Virus record (IMG/VR): IMGVR_UViG_3300044644_001332
Coordinates: 1 to 42,955 of that record
Reading direction: 5' to 3' (one strand)
Length of the DNA stretch: 42,955 nt
From: a virus
The translations under genes were made by a program, and so were the position numbers. The notes beneath the pieces are model-generated. The model made no database searches and was not told the DNA's origin. It saw nothing but the letters and a program-made list of their open reading frames with translations. Of the stretch, positions 1 through 5,611 are shown in pieces (positions within the stretch are counted from its first letter, which is position 1; each line of letters opens with the position of its first letter).

Positions 1-127
1 GGAATCGCCGCCTTCATGGCTGGCATAACCTGCCCGGCGCATGATCGGAAGTTTCTAAGCGCAGTCACTGGCACCGGTCGTTTCGTGCCATTAGCTGAGG
101 CTTGGAACCACGGCCACACGATTGCCA
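1..127. repeat. Terminal direct repeat (assembly overlap), left copy
   Basis: The first 127 bases are identical to the last 127 (42829-42955). An exact repeat of this size at both ends of a contig is what a circular or terminally redundant molecule gives when an assembler with a 127-base word stops after closing the circle. The repeat cuts through one open reading frame that is intact when the ends are joined, which supports circular closure rather than a genuine 127-bp phage terminus. Confidence 0.9.
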
Positions 128-195
128 AGCTGGCCGCAGGCGCTCCGCCCGAAATGCCGAGCAGCCAGCGGCTCATGCAGATCCTGGCCGCCTGA
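1..195 (+). CDS. Small cassette protein, 3' part (gene split by the join)
   Basis: This is the 3' part of a gene that starts at 42802; the frame continues exactly across the circular join to give a 73-aa protein. The product is soluble, slightly basic and unrecognised. Its middle (PLAEAWNHGHTIAKLAAG) looks helical. It is the first gene after the cassette promoter at 42701-42750. The stop codon (193-195) runs straight into a hairpin that follows two other cassette genes too, and then a terminator-like stem at 241-260. No Shine-Dalgarno sequence is apparent. Function unknown; a host-takeover role is only a guess from its position. Confidence 0.75.
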   Translation, partial: GIAAFMAGITCPAHDRKFLSAVTGTGRFVPLAEAWNHGHTIAKLAAGAPPEMPSSQRLMQILAA

Positions 196-226
196 CCCCC
201 ACGGCCCGCCGGGAGCCCATCCCGGC
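193..226 (+). repeat. Post-stop hairpin repeat, copy 1
   Basis: The stop codon TGA is followed by CCCCCACGGCCC and then a perfect stem, GCCGGGA (208-214), loop GCCCA, TCCCGGC (220-226). The same stop-plus-hairpin block follows the genes ending at 593 and 1686. It probably stabilises the 3' end or helps termination. Confidence 0.75.
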
Positions 227-239
227 AACCCATCCCACT

Positions 240-267
240 ACCCCCGGCCACCTGGGGGGCTTCTTCA
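240..267 (+). terminator. Terminator-like GC stem, copy 1
   Basis: CCCCC (241-245) pairs with the G run at 254-259 and is followed by CTTCTTCAT. Two more copies lie at about 1735-1760 and 2092-2119. The tail is pyrimidine-rich rather than a pure T run, so termination strength is uncertain. Confidence 0.5.
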
Positions 268-276
268 TGGCTTGGC

Positions 277-293
277 CAGATTGCGACAATCTG
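277..293. promoter_or_regulatory. 17-bp palindromic operator, copy 1
   Basis: CAGATTG-CGA-CAATCTG is a perfect 7-3-7 inverted repeat directly abutting the GTGAAC box of the cassette promoter. An identical palindrome lies at 1769-1785 in the same relation to another promoter copy. The layout suits binding of a dimeric repressor or activator. Confidence 0.6.
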
Positions 294-386
294 TGAACCG
301 GCCACCCTGATCCCTCCCATGCCGTCACGGATGGACTAAGATAAGTTTATCGGGGGGAGAGATCCCGCCACCACCCACCGCCAGCC
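291..386 (+). promoter_or_regulatory. Cassette promoter, copy 1
   Basis: GTGAAC at 293 lies exactly 44 nt before TAAGAT at 337, with the 9-bp palindrome CCGTCACGG between. A conserved leader (ATCGGGGGGAGAGATC) and a CA-rich stretch ending CCGCCAGCC follow, directly before the ATG at 387. Four other copies keep the 44-nt spacing (1433, 1785, 42299, 42701). TAAGAT can act as a -10 box; there is no recognisable -35 at the usual distance, so recognition by a non-housekeeping sigma factor or an activator is inferred. Confidence 0.7.
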
Positions 387-593
387 ATGACCACCACCAT
401 CAACGGCCGCACCTTCCAGCTCACCGAAAACACCGACAAGCTGGCCAACCTGCGCAGCCACCTGATCGACAAGGGATTTGACGGCAGCATCTGGGAAGGA
501 TTCAGCGCTCGCGCCGGTCGCCAGCGCAAAGACCTCCATTCCATGATCTACCGCAAGCCCTGCGGCGAGTTCGTGATCGCTATTTCTGTCTGA
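387..593 (+). CDS. Small cassette protein, 68 aa
   Basis: Unrecognised soluble protein of 68 aa beginning MTTTINGRTFQL. It looks like a short beta strand, a helix (LTENTDKLANLRSHLIDKG), then a basic stretch (SARAGRQRKDL) and a C-terminal strand. It is the only gene in its cassette: promoter copy 1 immediately upstream, post-stop hairpin copy 2 immediately downstream. The start is fixed by the conserved CA-rich leader; no Shine-Dalgarno is seen, as with the gene at 1525. Function unknown. Confidence 0.7.
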   Translation: MTTTINGRTFQLTENTDKLANLRSHLIDKGFDGSIWEGFSARAGRQRKDLHSMIYRKPCGEFVIAISV

Positions 594-624
594 CCCCCAC
601 GGCCCGCCGGGAGCCCATCCCGGC
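591..624 (+). repeat. Post-stop hairpin repeat, copy 2
   Basis: Begins at the TGA of the preceding gene. The stem GCCGGGA (606-612), loop GCCCA and TCCCGGC (618-624) are identical to copy 1, but no GC terminator follows here, so transcription may continue into the gene at 650. Confidence 0.7.
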
Positions 625-649
625 AAACCATCCCATTGCATCTCCTCCA

Positions 650-922
650 ATGTCTCTGTCCGTCATCCGTCGATTCACCACCGACGACCAAAAGCGTCTT
701 GATGCTTCCGCCCTGCGCTTTGCCGATCGCCACGGCATCAAGCTGGGCCTTGACGACCTTGGGCCAGCAGAAGCGCTCGACATGCACTTGTCGTGGCTCA
801 CATCACAGCAGCGCAGCGAACTGAAGCCGCTCTGGCAGGCCTGCCGCTGCCGCGCTTTGTGCGTCAAGGTTAACGCCAGTATCACAGTTGGTCATGGCTA
901 CGTCGGCTATTCGGTTTCCTGA
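650..922 (+). CDS. Hypothetical protein, 90 aa
   Basis: Unrecognised 90-aa protein (MSLSVIRRFTTDDQKRLDA...). The first 70 residues look helical and contain three Cys near residues 64-70 (QACRCRALC). The C-terminus is small and Gly/Ser-rich. It has no cassette promoter of its own, lies 57 bases after the preceding gene, and the next gene starts 3 bases after its stop, so it is likely transcribed from the promoter at 291. Function unknown. Confidence 0.6.
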   Translation: MSLSVIRRFTTDDQKRLDASALRFADRHGIKLGLDDLGPAEALDMHLSWLTSQQRSELKPLWQACRCRALCVKVNASITVGHGYVGYSVS

Positions 923-925
923 CCC

Positions 926-1219
926 ATGCCTGCCCCCACCAACGCCGCATTATTCCCTATGCCCCCAATCACATTCTTGTCCTTAACCCCCAATGGCGGC
1001 AGGTTCGGCCGCATCGCCTGGAGCAACGGCAACGGCAAGACGTGGGGCCACATTCGCTGGGACCACTGGTGGCCACGCAACCCCCCAACCCCGGCGGAAG
1101 CGACTAAGGCTGCCGCGATGATTGGACACACCATGAAGGTGCTAGGGGTCAGCCTTCGGCAGGCAGCGGAAGCAGCCCGAGCGCTTAGCGCAGCCATGGC
1201 CAATGCTGATGCCTACTGA
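926..1219 (+). CDS. Hypothetical protein, 97 aa
   Basis: Unrecognised 97-aa protein with a Pro-rich start, a Trp/His-rich centre (GHIRWDHWWPRNPP) and an Ala-rich helix at the end. An internal ATG at 959 would give an 86-aa form; the upstream start is preferred because it sits 3 bases after the previous stop. The 3' end overlaps the next gene by 17 bases. Function unknown. Confidence 0.55.
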   Translation: MPAPTNAALFPMPPITFLSLTPNGGRFGRIAWSNGNGKTWGHIRWDHWWPRNPPTPAEATKAAAMIGHTMKVLGVSLRQAAEAARALSAAMANADAY

Positions 1220-1436
1220 CCCCACCAGCGCCGCCCGCAGCCGCCGCTACCGCGAGCGCAAGGCAAAGCGGCTACCCCCGGCGGTGCGCGTGCCCTGCCA
1301 AGCCTGCGGGATCCTGCACACCGGAGCCCACAAGCTGCTGTGTTGCAGGTGCTGGCGCCGGCTGACCCCAGAAGGCCGGGCCGAACGAGCGGCCGGGGTG
1401 CGGCGAGCGCAGAAGCGCAAGCGTGACGGATTGTGA
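1203..1436 (+). CDS. Small basic zinc-finger protein, 77 aa
   Basis: Strongly basic protein (SRRYRERKAKR near residues 13-23; RRAQKRKRDGL at the end). A compact zinc-binding module has C32 and C35, H39/H43, and C47-C48/C50, the arrangement of a zinc ribbon or treble-clef finger. Basic arms flanking a zinc finger suggest DNA or RNA binding. A second ATG at 1209 would remove only two residues. The stop TGA lies inside the GTGAAC box of the next promoter. Family not identified; possibly a transcription modulator. Confidence 0.65.
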   Translation: MLMPTDPTSAARSRRYRERKAKRLPPAVRVPCQACGILHTGAHKLLCCRCWRRLTPEGRAERAAGVRRAQKRKRDGL

Positions 1437-1524
1437 ACTGGCCACCCTGACCCCTCCCAGACCGTCACGCGTGGCCTAAGGTAAGTGCATCGGAGGCGAG
1501 AGCTTCCACCACCCACCACCAGCC
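1431..1524 (+). promoter_or_regulatory. Cassette promoter, copy 2
   Basis: GTGAAC at 1433, 44 nt before TAAGGT at 1477. The intervening element reads CCGTCACGCGTGG, differing from copy 1 around the palindrome. The leader ends in the same CA-rich stretch (CCACCACCCACC...) right at the ATG at 1525. The box overlaps the stop codon of the upstream gene, which fits a transposed or duplicated unit. Confidence 0.7.
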
Positions 1525-1686
1525 ATGACCGCCACCCAACGCAAGCAAGCCCTCCGCCACGACATCATGAATGTCATTAAGGCCAACAATTTTGAAGTCA
1601 CCGGAGATTTCTGGCTCATGCTGATCTTCCGCACTGAATCCGAACTTAAAGAGATCGCTCGGGGCTTCCACATCAAAACTGCCTGA
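1525..1686 (+). CDS. Small cassette protein, 53 aa
   Basis: A 53-aa protein (MTATQRKQALRHDIM...FHIKTA) supported by context: it begins exactly at the end of the conserved cassette leader and its TGA opens hairpin copy 3. It appears to be two helices separated by a short strand; the C-terminal segment (RTESELKEIARGFHI) is amphipathic. No homologous family recognised. Its architecture (promoter, single small gene, hairpin, terminator) is the clearest single cassette in the window. Confidence 0.7.
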   Translation: MTATQRKQALRHDIMNVIKANNFEVTGDFWLMLIFRTESELKEIARGFHIKTA

Positions 1687-1718
1687 CCCCCACGGCCCGC
1701 CGGGCGCCACAGCCCGGC
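1684..1718 (+). repeat. Post-stop hairpin repeat, copy 3
   Basis: Same position and flanks as copies 1 and 2 (TGACCCCCACGGCCC), but the stem is GCCGGGC (1699-1705) and GCCCGGC (1712-1718). The paired change on both arms is compensatory and argues that the RNA fold matters. Confidence 0.7.
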
Positions 1719-1734
1719 AACCCATCCCACCGCC

Positions 1735-1760
1735 GCCGGCCACCCGGGGGGCTTCTTTAT
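1735..1760 (+). terminator. Terminator-like GC stem, copy 2
   Basis: A CCGG-CCAC-CCGGGGGG stem followed by CTTCTTTAT. It corresponds to the stem at 240-267 and is likewise followed by the 17-bp operator and a promoter copy. Confidence 0.5.
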
Positions 1761-1768
1761 GGCTTGGC

Positions 1769-1785
1769 CAGATTGCGACAATCTG
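1769..1785. promoter_or_regulatory. 17-bp palindromic operator, copy 2
   Basis: Identical to 277-293: CAGATTG-CGA-CAATCTG, abutting the GTAAAC box of the following promoter copy. Confidence 0.6.
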
Positions 1786-1883
1786 TAAACCGGCCACCCT
1801 GATCCCTCCCGGACCGTCACGCGTGGCCTAAGGTATGTGCATCGGGGGGAGAGATCCACCCGGTTCCCATCGCTTCCCCGTCC
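1783..1883 (+). promoter_or_regulatory. Cassette promoter, copy 3
   Basis: GTAAAC at 1785 (one base different from the other copies), 44 nt before TAAGGT at 1829, then the ATCGGGGGGAGAGATC leader. The leader diverges after that and lacks the CCACCACCCACC stretch before the ATG at 1884. Confidence 0.7.
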
Positions 1884-2069
1884 ATGCCCGCCGCTCGCTT
1901 CCACGTCATCATCCGCCGCCCCAACACCACGGGGCCCGCTGACATCCTTTGGCACTTCTTCGCCAAAGACAAAATCGAGGGCCGCATCAAGCTGCAAGAG
2001 GAGTTGGCCCTGATGTCTCACTACCCCTATCGGCCCGAGGTTCAAATCTTCGATCTCCATGCGGCTTGA
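1884..2069 (+). CDS. Small cassette protein, 61 aa
   Basis: Unrecognised 61-aa protein. It shows an N-terminal strand (ARFHVIIRRP), an aromatic turn (WHFFAKD), a helix (KIEGRIKLQEELALM) and a C-terminal strand, a plausible small alpha/beta fold. It follows promoter copy 3 directly and is followed by a perfect GC terminator stem at 2092-2111, so it forms its own unit and is the last plus-strand gene of the cassette region. Function unknown. Confidence 0.65.
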   Translation: MPAARFHVIIRRPNTTGPADILWHFFAKDKIEGRIKLQEELALMSHYPYRPEVQIFDLHAA

Positions 2070-2091
2070 GGCGCAAGCCACAGAAGCCACC

Positions 2092-2119
2092 GCCCCCGGC
2101 CACCCGGGGGCTTCTTCAT
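2092..2119 (+). terminator. Terminator-like GC stem, copy 3
   Basis: Perfect 8-bp stem GCCCCCGG (2092-2099) and CCGGGGGC (2104-2111), loop CCAC, tail TTCTTCAT. It ends the plus-strand cassette region. Confidence 0.6.
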
Positions 2120-2129
2120 GCCCTATCCT

Positions 2130-2231
2130 GCGCCTGGCGTCGGGTCGGCCCACACCGCAAGGAGGGAGCCGTGGCTGGTTTTGTGGGGCCAGCCTGCAAC
2201 GGAATCGAAGGCCAGGCGCCACCCCACAAAA
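2130..2231. other. Structured intergenic segment with overlapping inverted repeats
   Basis: About 170 bases between convergent transcription units hold three inverted repeats: GCGCCTGGC (2130-2138) with GCCAGGCGC (2211-2219); GGCTGG (2173-2178) with CCAGCC (2189-2194); and TTTTGTGGGG (2179-2188) with CCCCACAAAA (2222-2231). The first two are compatible as a nested fold with a 9-bp outer stem; the third is an alternative pairing. No tRNA cloverleaf and no convincing gene seen. It may be a small RNA or a site used for replication or packaging. Confidence 0.4.
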
Positions 2232-2270
2232 AATCCCGGCCCCCGTCAGAAGGGCCGGGACTTGTTTTCC
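2224..2270. terminator. Bidirectional terminator
   Basis: TCCCGGCCC (2234-2242) pairs with GGGCCGGGA (2252-2260). On the minus strand the stem is followed by TTTTTTGTGG, a good intrinsic terminator for the leftward operon ending at 2287. On the plus strand it is followed by CTTGTTTTCC and would also stop the cassette transcripts. Confidence 0.85.
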
Positions 2271-2286
2271 CATGCACCCGCGCAGC

Positions 2287-2880
2287 TTAGGTGATGCGGC
2301 GATACCGGCGGCCATTGGCGGTGCCACCGGAGGCAAGCACCACCGCCAGGCGCTGGGGGGTGACATAGGCTGCCCTGGCCGCGGCCTTGATCGATGCGTA
2401 CCGGCGGCCGGTGTCGATGCACTCCACTGCAACTGGCTGGCGGGGCCGGGGGAGCTCCATTGCGGCGATCTGGGCGGCCAGTGCCTCGGAGTCCAGTAGC
2501 TCCACCAGCTGCCTCTCGCTCAGCCCGCCGAACAGCGCCGGGTTGGCCGCGGCAAACGCCCGCAGGTCGCGCCTGTGGATCCAGTACGGGAACGCCCGGC
2601 CATTGCCCCATCGGCGCGCTGGGAGCTGCATTGTCGGGTCGAGGATCCACCTGCGGACCTGCTCATAAGAGATGCCCATCAGCGACCGCAGCGCGCCTGA
2701 GGTGATGTACTGCCCCACGCAGCGCCGCAGCAGTCCCATTCCCTCCGCTTTCCGCCGCAGCGCCGTGGCCGTCCGATGAGGCCGGCAGTTGTTGAACTTG
2801 CCCGGCACCATTGGCCAGGGGAGATCACCGGCCAAGCTGCTGAGCATCTCGATGTCTTCGGTCGTCCAGGGGCGGCTCAT
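2287..2880 (-). CDS. SANT/NUMOD-like DNA-binding protein, 197 aa
   Basis: The start at 2880 overlaps the stop of the upstream zinc-ribbon gene (ATGA). The N-terminus (PWTTEDIEMLSSLAG...RTATALRRKAEGMGL) matches the SANT/Myb-like helix pattern seen in phage and homing-endonuclease accessory proteins. The middle resembles a helix-turn-helix (SYEQVRRWI) followed by an aromatic-rich segment. The last 45 residues (IDTGRRYASIKAAARAAYV...GRRYRRIT) resemble a NUMOD1 repeat. No nuclease motif (HNH or GIY-YIG) is visible, so a sequence-specific DNA binder, perhaps a degenerate homing-endonuclease relative, is the best reading. It is the last gene of the leftward operon before a strong terminator. Confidence 0.65.
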   Translation of the reverse strand: MSRPWTTEDIEMLSSLAGDLPWPMVPGKFNNCRPHRTATALRRKAEGMGLLRRCVGQYITSGALRSLMGISYEQVRRWILDPTMQLPARRWGNGRAFPYWIHRRDLRAFAAANPALFGGLSERQLVELLDSEALAAQIAAMELPRPRQPVAVECIDTGRRYASIKAAARAAYVTPQRLAVVLASGGTANGRRYRRIT

Positions 2881-3092
2881 GGCTGGCGCAGCCATGGAAT
2901 GCGCTCCGACCATTGAATCTGATGCGATTGAATGGCGGTGGGATCCGGCTGAAAGGTATAGAAGCGATGGCCGCAGGATCGGCACTGATGGCGCCGAATG
3001 GTGCCGATGCCGGTGCCTTCGCGGCGGGTCGTCAATCCCTTCGGTCCCAACGCGTCGCACTCAGGGCAGGCAATCTCAGACACAACACTCAC
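2877..3092 (-). CDS. NrdR-like zinc-ribbon protein, 71 aa
   Basis: Short protein with a four-cysteine zinc ribbon (C9, C12, C37, C40) in the form CPEC...CRSCGHRFYTF, closely resembling the N-terminal zinc ribbon of the regulator NrdR. The ATP-cone domain of true NrdR is absent. It overlaps its neighbours by 4 bases on both sides, so it is translationally coupled. A DNA-binding or regulatory role is inferred from the ribbon. Confidence 0.65.
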   Translation of the reverse strand: MSVVSEIACPECDALGPKGLTTRREGTGIGTIRRHQCRSCGHRFYTFQPDPTAIQSHQIQWSERIPWLRQP

Positions 3093-3544
3093 GATGCCAT
3101 CTCCTCAGGGTCAAACGTCAGCAGCCGCTCGATCTCCTCAGCCGATCGCGGCGGCGGCGCCGGCAGTGGGTCGGGCTCTGGCCAGCATCTGCAGGTCAGC
3201 AGGCGCTGCCGCAACCGCTCGCGTTGCTCGGGCGTGAGCAGGTGCGTGAGCGGGTCCAGAACCACCGCCTCAGGCCCGGCGTTCCAGTCGGGCCAGCGGT
3301 CGCAGCCGTAGGTCCAGTGGGCGCCATCCGGTGCCCATGCGTCGATTAGGCGATCCATCACAGCGCCTGAGTTCCAGCAGACGCACAACCTCCATCCGTT
3401 CTGCAGGTCCACCATCTGTGCGCACCACTCATGCGGATCCACCGGCCGATCCGCCAGCAGCGGCTCACCTTTGGCGGCCCGAGCTAGCACGGCCGCCAGG
3501 GCGGCGCGGCTGGGCCGGGTGGGGGGCAGGGTGGGGTCATTCAT
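3089..3544 (-). CDS. Hypothetical protein, 151 aa
   Basis: Unrecognised acidic protein with a helical N-terminus (SRAALAAVLARAAKGE), a Trp-rich core containing Cys (WRLCVCWNSG, HWTYGCDRWPDW) and a C-terminal helix ending in ERLLTFDPEEM. No catalytic motif recognised. It overlaps the downstream zinc-ribbon gene by 4 bases (ATGA) and the upstream gene by 4. Function unknown. Confidence 0.65.
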   Translation of the reverse strand: MNDPTLPPTRPSRAALAAVLARAAKGEPLLADRPVDPHEWCAQMVDLQNGWRLCVCWNSGAVMDRLIDAWAPDGAHWTYGCDRWPDWNAGPEAVVLDPLTHLLTPEQRERLRQRLLTCRCWPEPDPLPAPPPRSAEEIERLLTFDPEEMAS

Positions 3545-3891
3545 GGCTCAGCTGGTGGTGGGTTGGGGGTGTCGCCCTGGGGGCGGGGCTGGGGTTTGAT
3601 CGGCAGCTTGGGGGCGGTAGGGCCACCGTTGTCGTTGCCGCGTTGGGTTTGGCCCTCGTCGAAACGAATCGGATCATCAAGCCCCAGCGCCCGCCGGACC
3701 TGATCTTTCTCCTGTGCCCAATAGCGAATCAGCTGGGCCGTTAGCGGCTGCTCAGGCGGTCCAGCCGGTGGCGCTGGCTTGCGGCCTGGCGGGGGTGGGT
3801 TGCCGCCACGGCGGAGGGGCTGCCTCAGTCGCCGCTCTAGCAATGCTCGCAGAATCCACGCGGACAGGAAGCCGGCCACAAAATCAACCAT
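3541..3891 (-). CDS. Proline-rich membrane-anchored protein, 116 aa
   Basis: The first 16 or so residues (MVDFVAGFLSAWILRAL) form a short hydrophobic segment followed by RRLRQPLRR, the pattern of an N-terminal membrane anchor with positive inside residues. The rest is largely Pro-rich and probably disordered, with a helical part (PLTAQLIRYWAQEKDQVRRAL) in the middle. A spanin-like or membrane-tether role is possible but not shown. It overlaps the upstream gene by 8 bases. Confidence 0.6.
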   Translation of the reverse strand: MVDFVAGFLSAWILRALLERRLRQPLRRGGNPPPPGRKPAPPAGPPEQPLTAQLIRYWAQEKDQVRRALGLDDPIRFDEGQTQRGNDNGGPTAPKLPIKPQPRPQGDTPNPPPAEP

Positions 3892-4138
3892 GGAGCACCT
3901 CCTGCACGGTTTGCACGGTTCCCTGTAGCTCGGCGCCGGACTGAAGGCGCTCCCATGCGTCGGTCATGTCTCTGCCGGTGTCCCAAACTCCACGCCATTG
4001 GGTGGTGCGCTGGTTGCCCACGATGCGCAGCAGCCTGACGTGGGGGCCGACAACCTTGTCCACCTGCCAATCCTTCCCGCGAGGGAATCGCCAGATGTCG
4101 CCAAGGCGGAAGCGGTCGGCGGGGGTGGGGTTAGCCAT
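3884..4138 (-). CDS. Hypothetical protein, 84 aa
   Basis: The start at MANPTPADRFRLGDIWRFP is chosen because it overlaps the stop of the upstream gene by 8 bases, the spacing seen elsewhere in this operon. The protein looks like a small beta-barrel: DIWRFPRGKDWQVDKVVGPHVRLLRI reads as alternating strands, as in SH3- or KOW-like folds, followed by a helix ending at EVLHG. No family assigned. The N-terminal phrase resembles that of the next gene upstream (MADPTAADRLAL), suggesting local duplication of start regions. Confidence 0.6.
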   Translation of the reverse strand: MANPTPADRFRLGDIWRFPRGKDWQVDKVVGPHVRLLRIVGNQRTTQWRGVWDTGRDMTDAWERLQSGAELQGTVQTVQEVLHG

Positions 4139-4352
4139 GGGGCACCTCCAGTTCGGCGGCGAGGGCGCCGAGCTGGTCAACGTGCCAGTGTTTTGCGGAC
4201 CCGGCCTGCGCTGCCAGCTCGCGGACCACGGCAGCGGCGTCGCGGCGGCAGTCGCCGCAGATCGCCTCGTAAACCAGGCATGGGCCGCCGATTGGGCAAC
4301 CGCCACGACACACCGCCAGGGCCAGGCGATCGGCGGCGGTGGGGTCAGCCAT
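4131..4352 (-). CDS. Cys-rich hypothetical protein, 73 aa
   Basis: Four cysteines in the first half (CRGGCPIGGPC...CGDC, residues 15-35) could bind a metal. A helical half follows, ending ALAAELEVPHG. The ending closely matches that of the gene upstream (IAAELEVPNG), and the start resembles the gene downstream, so the three genes 3884-4743 share termini. This is either duplication or a maintained overlap sequence (GCACCTCCAGYTCGGCGGCG on the plus strand in both). Function unknown. Confidence 0.6.
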   Translation of the reverse strand: MADPTAADRLALAVCRGGCPIGGPCLVYEAICGDCRRDAAAVVRELAAQAGSAKHWHVDQLGALAAELEVPHG

Positions 4353-4743
4353 TGGGCACCTCCAGCTCGGCGGCGATTTCACGTAGGCGATCAGCGCAGT
4401 CGTTGATGCCCGTAGTGCGTTCTGTGACCGGCAGCGGCCCAATCTCGCCACGCCAGCTATTAGCAACGGCACGGAGTACGGCTGCAATCATTAACCTGTT
4501 TTGGCAAGGTGCTCTGTAGTAGGCATCCAGCACCGCCTGCGCGTCGAGGCTAAGGGGCCTAGCCTCAGTAGCGACGGAGGCCGGTTCCCTGCTCTGCACA
4601 GCCGATTCATCTGTCGCCCATGGCAACCCAGCCTGCGGCGCCGGGATCGGGCCGCCAATGGTGAGCCGCCGATATTGCCAGGATCCATCCGTGTTTTGGC
4701 GGACGGTCGAGCCGGCGGGGATGTCCGGGAGGCATTCAGTCAT
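4345..4743 (-). CDS. Hypothetical protein, 132 aa
   Basis: The ATG at 4743 overlaps the upstream stop (ATGA) and is preferred to a TTG 15 bases earlier. The N-terminus looks like beta strands (PAGSTVRQNTDGSWQYRRLTIGG). The C-terminal 70 residues are helical, containing LDAYYRAPCQNRLMIAAVLRA and ending RLREIAAELEVPNG. No family recognised with certainty; small phage proteins of this layout are common in accessory operons. Function unknown. Confidence 0.6.
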   Translation of the reverse strand: MTECLPDIPAGSTVRQNTDGSWQYRRLTIGGPIPAPQAGLPWATDESAVQSREPASVATEARPLSLDAQAVLDAYYRAPCQNRLMIAAVLRAVANSWRGEIGPLPVTERTTGINDCADRLREIAAELEVPNG

Positions 4744-4955
4744 GATTTTTGTTGCCAATAACAGCAGTGATCTTTTAATTCTTTGCGGCGACTAATGTCA
4801 CCACCAAAAAAGCAAGGCTCTAAAAACCAATGAAACGCTTGTGGCAGTTGCGGCAATTTAATCTTCTTGCCACACTTGCCCTCGCCGCTTGGATGGAGGC
4901 TGCCGGACTTTGTGCGCCGCCAGTTGGCATGAGCGCATTCAATGCAGTTTTTCAT
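4740..4955 (-). CDS. Cys-rich zinc-binding-like protein, 71 aa (AT-rich gene)
   Basis: Start at MKNCIECAHANW, preceded by GGTGGAGGG, a usable Shine-Dalgarno. Cysteines at 4, 7, 28, 48, 65 and 66 suggest a metal site (CIEC...KC...PC...HCC), consistent with a small zinc-ribbon or cysteine-cluster protein. The gene is visibly AT-richer than its neighbours (runs of A and T, AAA Lys codons), a sign of recent acquisition. It overlaps both neighbours by 4 bases. Function unknown. Confidence 0.65.
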   Translation of the reverse strand: MKNCIECAHANWRRTKSGSLHPSGEGKCGKKIKLPQLPQAFHWFLEPCFFGGDISRRKELKDHCCYWQQKS

Positions 4956-5611
4956 CCCTCCACCTCCCCGACCTGGGGCAGTGGGATGGCGCTGGCGGGG
5001 CGCCAGTGGCTGTGGTAAGGCTGCATGTGACCTATCCAGAGCAATGTCCAATTCGGGAATGGTGTAGCCGACCGTGGCATGAAGGCCCAGCACCTCCCCT
5101 CCGCATCGCAATCCCCTCCCTCCGACTCGGGGCGCGGGTCCGGCAGCCGCTCAGCCACCGCCACTGGCACCACCGCCGGGGCGGGTGCGGAGAGCTGCTG
5201 GAGCAGGGTGGCGGCGCGATCCGCTTGCTCGCATGTGATAGTTCTGTACTCGGGGAACGGGTCACCGGGCTCCATCAAGGCAGCCACCAACTCCACCACC
5301 TCCCCCACCTCCGGCGCTGGCGGGGTGGCGGGGCGGCCCCAGCGGGCGAGGGCTCGCAACACGATTCCTGACAGCTCATCCCTTGATGCACCGTGCCAAA
5401 GGGGCAGGCTGTTGATCCATTCGGCAACATCTCGCTCGCTCGGCACATCCCCCACTGCCTCAGCCGCCAGGGCATTGCGGGCGATGTTGGCGCGGTCGGC
5501 GATTTCCTGCAGCGTGATCGGGTCGGAGCTGCCATCTCGAATGCACTCCAGCAAATAAGCCACGTCGTTGACTTGGGCGGCACAGTGGTCGCGGATGGTG
5601 GGGGTGGTCAT
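4952..5611 (-). CDS. Hypothetical protein with DUF551-like C-terminus, 219 aa
   Basis: Good Shine-Dalgarno (GGAGG) before the ATG at 5611. The N-terminal half is helical with an HTH-like stretch (TLQEIADRANIARNALAAEAVG). An Ala/Pro-rich linker separates it from a C-terminal domain (GRCWAFMPRSATPF...SHWRPASAIPLPQV). The W...H...W-P motif resembles the DUF551-type domain found in many phage proteins (TLWxxxxxTHWMPLPEPP pattern); this assignment is by eye. Role unknown. Confidence 0.65.
   Translation of the reverse strand: MTTPTIRDHCAAQVNDVAYLLECIRDGSSDPITLQEIADRANIARNALAAEAVGDVPSERDVAEWINSLPLWHGASRDELSGIVLRALARWGRPATPPAPEVGEVVELVAALMEPGDPFPEYRTITCEQADRAATLLQQLSAPAPAVVPVAVAERLPDPRPESEGGDCDAEGRCWAFMPRSATPFPNWTLLWIGHMQPYHSHWRPASAIPLPQVGEVEG

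Noticed and set aside
2130-2219. tRNA gene with a long variable arm
   Set aside because: The length would suit a class II tRNA, but there is no TTCGA T-arm, no plausible anticodon arm and no CCA context.
1476-2432. 318-aa minus-strand frame over the cassette region
   Set aside because: It runs antisense through promoters, hairpins, terminators and three supported small genes, and is low-complexity; GC-rich DNA keeps such frames open.
2287-3060. 257-aa version of the SANT-like gene with an upstream start
   Set aside because: The extra N-terminal 60 residues are His/Arg-rich and overlap the NrdR-like gene in another frame; the ATGA-coupled start at 2880 is better.
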